In this document: positions 1 to 4,744 of the stretch, one piece after another
Position numbering within the stretch: position 1 is the first letter of the stretch
How the letters are laid out: each line of letters opens with the position of its first letter
From: JBLXBZ01 sp048265185
GTDB taxonomy: Bacteria > Pseudomonadota > Alphaproteobacteria > Rhizobiales > Stappiaceae
NCBI GenBank assembly: GCA_048265185.1
Contig: JBLXBZ010000029.1
Span: 1-5,780, forward strand
Length of the DNA: 5,780 bases
Reading direction: 5' to 3'
Program-made: the position numbers and the translations under genes
Notes under the pieces: model-generated
Databases searched by the model: none
Told to the model about the DNA's origin: nothing
The model's input: the letters and a program-made list of their open reading frames with translations, nothing else

Positions 1-435
1 GTCCGTATGGATATGTGGGGCCCACGTCACGGTCAGCGGATGCATTCCGTATTTGGTTTTAAGGATATGCGCCGCATAAAAGCTGTCCTTGCCGCCCGAC
101 CCGGGAAGGAGGCAGTCGTAGCTGCCATCTGTGCTGCGATGTTTGTCGCAAAGCGCAATCAGTTCCTCTTCGCGGCTGGTCCAGTCGATTGTCGTGTGTT
201 TTTCCTCGGCAACCCGGCAGGCGTCGCAAACTCCATCTTCGTCAAGGGATATGGTTTCCTTGCGGCTCTGCTTTGTGTGTTTGAACTCGACCGAAGAATT
301 CGGGCGCTGATTCGAGATCACGCACTTGGTGCAGAACTTGATATCCTTAGGAAGCCCGTAACGCGTTGATGGATCGGAGTTATCTGGCGCAAAGCTCGAG
401 AAATCAATGTCGACATGAGCTGGATACTTGTACAT
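1..435 (-). CDS. N-acetyl sugar amidotransferase (PseA/WbpG type), N-terminal part
   Basis: The reverse strand reads as 145 codons from ATG at 435-433 to the window edge without a stop, so the C-terminus (more than half of a family member of about 380 residues) lies outside. Seen: a zinc-finger-like pair of cysteine motifs, CTKC (35-38) and CDAC (70-73), the family stretch VISNQRPNSSVEFKHT (39-54), and the ATP-pyrophosphatase P-loop PGSGGKDS (111-118), followed by FYAAHILK and HPLTVTWAPHIHTD. Members of this family (PseA, PtmG, WbpG) activate an N-acetyl group with ATP and, with ammonia usually delivered by HisH/HisF-like partners, make an acetamidino group on pseudaminic, legionaminic or related sugars in the cytoplasm. 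Start choice: AAGG at 444-441 sits five bases before this ATG. The frame stays open upstream to a stop at 561-559, so a GTG at 546-544 or 483-481 is possible but has no ribosome site. The gene is divergent from the neuB-containing run. Family assignment is firm; the substrate is inferred from the neighbours. Confidence 0.93.
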   Translation of the reverse strand, partial: MYKYPAHVDIDFSSFAPDNSDPSTRYGLPKDIKFCTKCVISNQRPNSSVEFKHTKQSRKETISLDEDGVCDACRVAEEKHTTIDWTSREEELIALCDKHRSTDGSYDCLLPGSGGKDSFYAAHILKTKYGMHPLTVTWAPHIHTD

Positions 436-525
436 GGGAACCTTAAATTGGTGGATTGCCGCACTGCGCAGAATTCCTAGCACGGCTGCTTGGTGTTGAA
501 GCAAGCTTTTTGCCTCTCCGGATGC

Positions 526-554
526 TTCGATTCGGGCAAGATACACGCTAGAAT
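526..554 (+). promoter_or_regulatory. Candidate sigma-70-like promoter for the sdr-neuD-neuB run
   Basis: TAGAAT at 549-554 matches five of six bases of the consensus -10 box. TTCGAT at 526-531, 17 bp upstream, matches three of six bases of the -35 box. The position, about 45 bp before the chosen start at 603, is sensible. Matches this weak arise by chance, so this is only a candidate. Confidence 0.28.
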
Positions 555-586
555 TTGGTTAAACGTGCCATGCTCGTCAACGGCAC

Positions 587-592
587 AAAGGG
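587..592 (+). promoter_or_regulatory. Ribosome binding site deciding the start at 603
   Basis: AAAGGG lies ten bases before ATG 603. The alternative starts in the same frame, ATG 570 and TTG 555, have no purine-rich tract in front of them. This supports translation beginning at 603. Confidence 0.5.
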
Positions 593-602
593 TGTGATTT
601 AT

Positions 603-1508
603 ATGAATGAGCATTTGGCGCCATTCCCCAGTCTGGGCACGGGCAAACTCTTTTGTTTTGGTCTCGGCTTTACATGCGCCCGGCTGGCGGCGCGCCTAAC
701 AGGCAGAGGCTGGCAGGTCGTGGGGACTTCCCGCAGCAGGCATAAGAGTGATGGCCGGGGCGGCGGCGATACGATTGATAGGCATGTTTTTTCGGGAAAA
801 GAGCCTATCGACGATGTTGCTGAGGTATTCGCGGGGGTAACCCATATCATTGCGTCTATTCCGCCGGACGAAGACGGCGATCCCGCATTGCGGCTCCATT
901 TATCAAGTCTCCGCGCTCTGCCAAATCTGAAGTGGGTCGGATACCTCTCCACGCCTGCCGTGTACGGCGATAGGGGCGGCGCTTTCGTGCATGAGGATGA
1001 CGACCCAAATCCGGGCTCTGCGCGCGGTGCCCGGCGCCTTGCGGCGGAACGTGCATGGGTTTCCGCTTTCGAGGATACTGACGTCTCTGTTCAGGTATTC
1101 CGGCTCTCGGGGATCTATGGTCCCGGCCGGAGCGCCATCGATCAGTTGCGCGGTGGGAAAGCCCGGATCATCGACAAGCCTGGTCAGGTCTTCAACCGTA
1201 TCCATGTCGACGATATCGGGACCATATTGATGGCGTCGATGCAGCGGCCGCATCACGGCCGTATCTACAATGTTGCGGATGATGAAGCCTGTCCCAGCGG
1301 AGATGTCATCCGCTACGCCGCGGAACTTCTCGACATGGAGCCGCCGGAGCCGATTCCGTTTGACTGCGCGGAGCTGTCTCCGATGGCGCGGTCGTTTTAT
1401 TCCGAGTGCAAAAGGCTCGATACCGCGCGAATCAAGTCCGAGCTTGGTGTCGAGCTGGCATACCCCACCTACCGGGAAGGGCTGCGTAGTATTCTTGACG
1501 ATGCGTGA
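603..1508 (+). CDS. Atypical SDR-family NAD(P)-dependent epimerase/reductase-like protein (YeeZ-like)
   Basis: A 301-residue cytoplasmic Rossmann-fold protein. Seen: an N-terminal nucleotide-binding segment KLFCFGLGFTCARLAARL (15-32) with GLGF in place of the usual GxxGxxG, then GWQVVGTSR (36-44). STPAVYGDRGGAFV (116-129) stands at the active-site strand of extended SDRs. FRLSGIYGPGRSA (167-179), NRIHVDDIG (198-206) and NVADDE (223-228) are all typical of NAD-dependent epimerase/dehydratase relatives. The canonical catalytic YxxxK is not present: the expected place reads SARGARRLAAE (139-149). This fits the atypical SDRs related to E. coli YeeZ, whose reaction is not well defined. The start at 603 is chosen on ribosome-site spacing; ATG 570 would add 11 residues. 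It is the first gene of the plus-strand run and lies directly before neuD, so a part in sugar-nucleotide metabolism is plausible, but this is inferred from position only. Confidence 0.82.
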   Translation: MNEHLAPFPSLGTGKLFCFGLGFTCARLAARLTGRGWQVVGTSRSRHKSDGRGGGDTIDRHVFSGKEPIDDVAEVFAGVTHIIASIPPDEDGDPALRLHLSSLRALPNLKWVGYLSTPAVYGDRGGAFVHEDDDPNPGSARGARRLAAERAWVSAFEDTDVSVQVFRLSGIYGPGRSAIDQLRGGKARIIDKPGQVFNRIHVDDIGTILMASMQRPHHGRIYNVADDEACPSGDVIRYAAELLDMEPPEPIPFDCAELSPMARSFYSECKRLDTARIKSELGVELAYPTYREGLRSILDDA

Positions 1509-1542
1509 ACTGCCGCGTAGAGCGAACGGACAAGTTCGCACG

Positions 1543-1548
1543 TAAGGA
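1543..1548 (+). promoter_or_regulatory. Ribosome binding site deciding the neuD-like start at GTG 1556
   Basis: TAAGGA lies seven bases before GTG 1556, an optimal distance. The longer alternative, GTG 1505, overlaps the stop of the preceding gene by four bases but adds 17 charged residues that precede the conserved beginning of the family. The shorter start is therefore preferred. Confidence 0.6.
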
Positions 1549-1555
1549 ACGCATT

Positions 1556-2209
1556 GTGCCACGAGCTCCGGTCCATATTGTCGGCTGCGGAGGTCACGCC
1601 AAGGTCATCGCCATGATGGTCGAAGCGGGAGACCAGCTCGACATCGTCTCCTTCATTGACCGGGACCCGGCTGAGGGCGCGTCTTTCCTGGGAAGGCCGG
1701 TACGGGACGAAGACACGTTTCTCGACGCTCGCTGTGGGGAAGCCGTCATCATCGCTCTCGGTGAAGGTGTGCGCCGCAGGGAGACCGCGGCCCGCTACAA
1801 ACAGGCCGGTTGCTCCAGCTTTCCAGCCATCGTGGCTCCGTCCGCCGAAGTGGCCGAAGGCGTCTTGATCGGTGAGGGGAGCGTCTTGATGCCTGGGGTA
1901 ATCGTGAATCCCGGCGCGGAAATCGGTACCTTTTGTGTTCTGAATACGGGTGCGATCCTGGAGCATGATTGCACTCTCGGCGATTATGCGGCGCTCGCTC
2001 CGAGTGCGACGGTGGGCGGTGATTGCCGGATCGGGGCTGGTGCCTATATCGGCATTGGTGCCGCTGTGTCCCACGGTCGTACGATTGGACCGAATGCCGT
2101 TATTGGCGGCGGGTCCTTCCTGGCCTCCGACGCTGGCGCCGACGAATTATGGGGCGGTGTCCCCGCAGTCTTGATCCGCAAGCGCGCACCGGGCGCGACG
2201 GTGCTGTGA
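1556..2209 (+). CDS. neuD: NeuD/PglD-family sugar acyltransferase (hexapeptide repeat)
   Basis: A 217-residue protein with the two-part plan of the NeuD/PglD family. An N-terminal Rossmann-like domain opens with VHIVGCGGHAKVIAMM (6-21), has FIDRDP (33-38), and binds the sugar nucleotide in PglD. A C-terminal left-handed beta-helix of hexapeptide repeats runs from about 92 to 187 (VAPSAEVAEGVLIGEGSVLM, then VIVNPGAEIG and later turns) and ends in the usual WGGVPAVLIRKR (199-210). The proposed catalytic base is His137 in ILEHDCTLG. The second histidine of PglD, nine residues on and in contact with acetyl-CoA, is Ala146 here (GDYAALAPSA). Family members acetylate UDP-4-amino sugars (bacillosamine and legionaminic acid routes) or O-acetylate sialic acid. 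Lying six bases before neuB, this one very probably acts in the same pathway; N- versus O-acetylation cannot be told from sequence. The family is certain, the symbol less so. Confidence 0.9.
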   Translation: MPRAPVHIVGCGGHAKVIAMMVEAGDQLDIVSFIDRDPAEGASFLGRPVRDEDTFLDARCGEAVIIALGEGVRRRETAARYKQAGCSSFPAIVAPSAEVAEGVLIGEGSVLMPGVIVNPGAEIGTFCVLNTGAILEHDCTLGDYAALAPSATVGGDCRIGAGAYIGIGAAVSHGRTIGPNAVIGGGSFLASDAGADELWGGVPAVLIRKRAPGATVL

Positions 2210-2212
2210 GGA
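2208..2212 (+). promoter_or_regulatory. Ribosome binding site of neuB overlapping the neuD-like stop codon
   Basis: GAGGA overlaps the TGA stop (2207-2209) of the upstream gene and ends three bases before ATG 2216. The spacing is tight, but the overlap suggests translational coupling of the acyltransferase and the synthase. Confidence 0.45.
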
Positions 2213-2215
2213 TAT

Positions 2216-3244
2216 ATGCAGAATAGTTCGGAAGCGGGCCGGGTCTTCGTCATTGCCGAAGCCGGGGTCAATCACAATGGCGACCTCGCCATGGCGCGCC
2301 GTCTGGTGGAAACCGCAGCCGCAGCTGGCGCGGATGCCGTCAAGTTTCAGACCTTCTCGCTGGAGTCCATTGTCGCGGCAACGGCACCCATGGCCGACTA
2401 CCAGAAAACCAACACCGGAGCCTCGGGTTCCCAGAAGGACATGCTGGCGGACCTTGAGCTGCCGCTGGAAGCCTTTAGCGAGTTGGCCGCATATTCCGCC
2501 TCGCTCGGCATAGAATTCATGTCGACGGCATTTGACCCTGTCAGCCTCGATCATCTGTTGTCCCTGAAGGTGCGCCGCCTGAAAATTCCCTCGGGTGAGA
2601 TCACCAACCCCGAACTGGTGCGGGCGATCGGCGGGGCCGGGCTGCCGGTGATCATGTCGTCCGGTATGGCCAATCTCGGGGAGATCGAGCAGGCACTCGG
2701 CTGGCTGGCTGAGAGTGGCGCCGGCGATATCAGTCTGCTGCATTGCGTCAGCGATTACCCGGCCGATCCGTCGGATGCGAATCTGGCGGCCATGGATACG
2801 CTCCGGGCGGCTTTCGGGTATCCCGTCGGCTGGTCCGATCATACGCTTGGCGATACCGTGACCATCGCTGCCGTGGCGCGAGGCGCAACGATTATCGAGA
2901 AGCACTTTACACTTGATAAGAGCCTCCCGGGGCCGGATCACAAGGCATCGCTCGATCCGTCCGAGCTGAAGCGGATGGTCGATAATATCCGGATCACCGA
3001 GGCTGCTATCGGCACTGGCCGCAAGCAGCCGACGGAGGCGGAACGCAAGGTGGCACTGGTTGCCCGGCGCAGTATTGCCGCCCGCTCGGATATCGCCGAA
3101 GGGGCAGAAATCAGGGCCGCCGACCTGACATATCTGCGGCCGGGGGACGGGATCGCACCGTCGCGTGCGGATATGGTCATCGGCCGTCGCGCCATGCGGG
3201 CGATCCCGGCCGGGACACTTTTGAGCCTCGCTGATATCGGCTAA
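2216..3244 (+). CDS. neuB: Nonulosonic acid synthase (N-acetylneuraminate/legionaminate synthase, NeuB/LegI)
   Basis: This 342-residue enzyme is the usual length for the family and appears complete. It condenses phosphoenolpyruvate with an N-acyl mannosamine-type sugar (ManNAc, or the 2,4-diacetamido-6-deoxy sugar in the legionaminic route) to give a nine-carbon acid in the cytoplasm. Seen: the TIM-barrel start VFVIAEAGVNHNGD (10-23), DAVKFQTF (40-47), IPSGEITNPELV (124-135), and the metal-binding histidines His209 (WSDHT) and His230 (EKHFTLD), matching His215 and His236 of the meningococcal enzyme. A C-terminal SAF/antifreeze-like domain follows (about 282-341), with Arg308 in YLRPGDG in the place of the substrate-contacting Arg314 of meningococcal NeuB. 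SLPGPDHKASLDP (236-248) is of the NeuB/LegI kind, where pseudaminate synthase PseI has a GGPDSAFS-type segment. The sialic and legionaminic versions cannot be separated by eye; a neighbouring amidotransferase leans towards legionaminic acid. Transcribed with the acyltransferase six bases upstream. Confidence 0.95.
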   Translation: MQNSSEAGRVFVIAEAGVNHNGDLAMARRLVETAAAAGADAVKFQTFSLESIVAATAPMADYQKTNTGASGSQKDMLADLELPLEAFSELAAYSASLGIEFMSTAFDPVSLDHLLSLKVRRLKIPSGEITNPELVRAIGGAGLPVIMSSGMANLGEIEQALGWLAESGAGDISLLHCVSDYPADPSDANLAAMDTLRAAFGYPVGWSDHTLGDTVTIAAVARGATIIEKHFTLDKSLPGPDHKASLDPSELKRMVDNIRITEAAIGTGRKQPTEAERKVALVARRSIAARSDIAEGAEIRAADLTYLRPGDGIAPSRADMVIGRRAMRAIPAGTLLSLADIG

Positions 3245-3292
3245 CGCAAAAGTGCCTTGCCGGGACCTCCCTTTCGTCCCATTTACCCCCGC

Positions 3293-4510
3293 ATGAAAAC
3301 ACTCACTGACCGCCCGGCGGCGCTGCCGTCAATCCTCAGCGCCGAGGATATGCTGACCGCGCGCGAAATTTCGGACTGGTTGCTGCAGGTCTCCCGCGAG
3401 GGACGTGATCTGGGCCGGCTGTGGGACGAATTTTGCCGCCGTCTGGCATTGGCCGGCGTGCCGGTGGAGCGCGGTACGGCGATCCTGATGGTGCTGCACG
3501 CAATCAAGGAAGGCGTGCTTTGCGAGTGGCGGATGGGGCAGGGCGTCGAGGTCGAGCCATGGCATCACGCACCGGGCAATGCGCTCATCTACCAGGCAAG
3601 CCCGCTCCGTCTGGTGCATGAAACCGGAAGCTGGCTGCATCGCGCCATCGACGATGAAAGCGCGGCGGAATTTCCGATCCTGGCCGACCTGAAGGCGCTG
3701 GGTTACTCGGACTATATCTGTGTGCCGATCATCTTCGCCAATGGCATGCAGAACGCCCTGACCTTTGCCAGCCGGGAGCCGCAAGGCTTTTCCGAGCGTG
3801 ATATCGCCCTGCTGCAGCAGATCATGCCGACGGCCAAGATCGTGCTGGAGCTGATGTCCGTCTATCGCAGCATGGACGACGTGCTCGCCATGTATGTCGG
3901 GCGTGAGCCCGGTGGCCGTATTCTCGCCGGTGAGGTCCGGCGCGGCGTGGTCAACAAGATGGAAGCGGCGATCCTGGTCGCCGATATGCGCGATTTCACG
4001 CTGCTGTCCGACCGGCTGGGCGACAAGCAGACGGTTGAGCTGCTGGATGCCTATTACGACTGCATCATCCCGCCGATCCTCGCACATGGCGGCGAGGTAC
4101 TGAAATTCACCGGCGACGGAATCCTCGCGATCTTCCAGGACGGCTCCGGCATTGGCGAATGCCAGCTTTGCCGGGGCGGCGCGCTTGAGGCCGCCATTGA
4201 AGGGCAGGCCTGCCTCGATGCGCTCGACACCGCGCAATGGGGCGCCGATGTCGAGGTCAAGGCGGGCATTGCCCTGCATCATGGCAAGGTCGCTTTCGGC
4301 AATGTCGGCTCCGGAGAGCGGCTGGACTTCACGGTGATCGGCAAGGACGTCAACCTTGCCGCCCGGCTCGGTGCCAAGTGCCGCACCCTGCACGAGCCGA
4401 TCCTGATGTCGAAGACCTTCGCCGACTGCCTGCCGGTCCCGGTGCGCAAACTTGGCGATTTCAGTCTGCGCGGTTTGCCCGGCACGCAGGATGTGTATGT
4501 CCCGGCGTGA
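3293..4510 (+). CDS. Class III adenylate cyclase with GAF-like N-terminal region
   Basis: A soluble 405-residue protein with no membrane segment or signal peptide. The N-terminal half (about 25-190) resembles the GAF-like sensory region of many rhizobial and related cyclases, ending in GYSDYICVPIIFANG, GFSERDIALLQQIMP and the linker MYVGREPGGRILAGEVRRG. The C-terminal cyclase domain (about 222-380) has every catalytic residue: metal aspartates Asp231 (ADMRDF) and Asp275 (FTGDG), adenine-selecting Lys271 (LKFTG) and Asp345 (RLDFTVIG), and transition-state Asn354 and Arg358 (VNLAARL). The Lys/Asp pair predicts ATP to cAMP rather than GTP to cGMP. The start at ATG 3293 is chosen over TTG 3257 because neither has a clear ribosome site and the ATG precedes the plausible beginning of the protein. 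It lies 48 bp after neuB on the same strand, with no clear terminator between, so co-transcription is possible. A role in the sugar pathway is not known. The ligand of the N-terminal region is unknown. Confidence 0.92.
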   Translation: MKTLTDRPAALPSILSAEDMLTAREISDWLLQVSREGRDLGRLWDEFCRRLALAGVPVERGTAILMVLHAIKEGVLCEWRMGQGVEVEPWHHAPGNALIYQASPLRLVHETGSWLHRAIDDESAAEFPILADLKALGYSDYICVPIIFANGMQNALTFASREPQGFSERDIALLQQIMPTAKIVLELMSVYRSMDDVLAMYVGREPGGRILAGEVRRGVVNKMEAAILVADMRDFTLLSDRLGDKQTVELLDAYYDCIIPPILAHGGEVLKFTGDGILAIFQDGSGIGECQLCRGGALEAAIEGQACLDALDTAQWGADVEVKAGIALHHGKVAFGNVGSGERLDFTVIGKDVNLAARLGAKCRTLHEPILMSKTFADCLPVPVRKLGDFSLRGLPGTQDVYVPA

Positions 4511-4551
4511 TCATGGAGTTTCCTGAGCCGATTTAAATTCAAATACATAAA

Positions 4552-4573
4552 ATTCATACGTGAATATTTTTTT
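4552..4573 (+). terminator. Possible weak terminator after the cyclase gene
   Basis: ATTCA (4552-4556) and TGAAT (4561-4565) form a five-pair stem around the tetraloop TACG, followed by one A and seven T (4567-4573). The placement 40 bp after the cyclase stop suits a terminator, but the stem is short and AT-rich. It could instead be an operator-like palindrome. Confidence 0.25.
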
Positions 4574-4600
4574 ACTATTTTCGCCGTGTTTCTGTAAAAT
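4572..4600 (+). promoter_or_regulatory. Candidate promoter for the FAD oxidoreductase gene
   Basis: TAAAAT at 4595-4600 matches five of six -10 bases. TTACTA at 4572-4577, 17 bp upstream, matches three of six -35 bases. The AT-rich setting favours promoter function but also makes chance matches likelier. If real, the transcript would have a leader of about 140 bases containing the hairpin at 4676-4701. Confidence 0.25.
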
Positions 4601-4675
4601 TGCGACGTTTTCAAATTCCGGGTCAGGGTTGGCCGTGATTGAAGAATGCCGCACCACGAGTCCTGTCTTTTTGAG

Positions 4676-4701
4676 CAGGGTTGAGAGCTTTCAAGGCCCT
4701 G
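4676..4701 (+). repeat. Hairpin in the leader of the FAD oxidoreductase gene
   Basis: CAGGG (4676-4680) pairs with CCCTG (4697-4701) and TTGA (4681-4684) pairs with TCAA (4691-4694). A GG bulge lies on the 3' side, with a G-T closing pair and an AGCT loop, giving nine Watson-Crick pairs. CCTG at 4662-4665 could pair instead with CAGG at 4676-4679, so two exclusive foldings exist. Only a short TTT follows, so a terminator role is weak; a regulatory leader structure is possible. Confidence 0.35.
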
Positions 4702-4744
4702 TTTGTGCGATCTGCTCCCTTACTATGCCTTTGCTCACTTGAGG

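Larger units (their letters stand above)
436..602. other. Divergent intergenic region
   Basis: This 167-bp spacer separates the minus-strand amidotransferase from the plus-strand sugar operon, so promoters for both directions should lie here or overlap it. It contains a candidate plus-strand promoter (526-554) and a short inverted repeat, GCTTG at 488-492 with CAAGC at 502-506, followed by five T. With no plus-strand gene upstream, the repeat is hard to read as a terminator. On the minus strand the amidotransferase frame stays open through most of the spacer (to 561), so part of it could be an N-terminal extension. No other gene is visible. Confidence 0.6.
4511..4744. other. AT-rich intergenic region between the cyclase and the FAD oxidoreductase
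   Basis: This is the longest gene-free stretch in the window. Its first part (about 4530-4620) is clearly richer in A and T than the coding DNA on both sides and carries a 15-bp-spaced direct repeat of AAATTCA (4535-4541 and 4550-4556). It also carries an inverted repeat before a T run and a promoter-like pair. The second part has a long hairpin at 4676-4701 and the octamer CAGGGTTG twice (4624-4631 and 4676-4683). A 60-codon open frame (4560-4742) has no recognisable family and is not called as a gene. Confidence 0.6.

Noticed and set aside
7..369. 120-codon plus-strand open frame at the left edge
   Set aside because: It lies antisense to the amidotransferase, whose reverse-strand reading has CxxC motifs and a P-loop. 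The plus-strand peptide shows no family features.
488..511. Rho-independent terminator GCTTG/CAAGC followed by five T
   Set aside because: The stem has only five pairs with a nine-base loop. There is no plus-strand gene upstream for it to terminate, and the frame on the other strand runs through it.
903..2941. Long minus-strand frames at 903-1562, 1469-2074 and 2147-2941
   Set aside because: All are antisense to the SDR, acyltransferase and neuB genes, which have clear family motifs. The minus-strand peptides do not.
2216..3244. Pseudaminate synthase (PseI) as the identity of the synthase
   Set aside because: PseI has a GGPDSAFS-type segment after the EKHFTLD motif, whereas this protein has PGPDHKAS, the NeuB/LegI form.
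3245..3292. Terminator or promoter between neuB and the cyclase
   Set aside because: I found no convincing hairpin with a T run and no -10/-35-like pair in these 48 bases.
3329..4393. 354-codon minus-strand open frame
   Set aside because: It is the antisense shadow of the adenylate cyclase, a common effect of high GC and codon bias. No domain is recognisable in it.
4237..4536. 99-codon plus-strand frame overlapping the end of the cyclase
   Set aside because: It is the +1 frame of the cyclase catalytic domain. The true frame carries the conserved VNLAARL and GNVGSG motifs.
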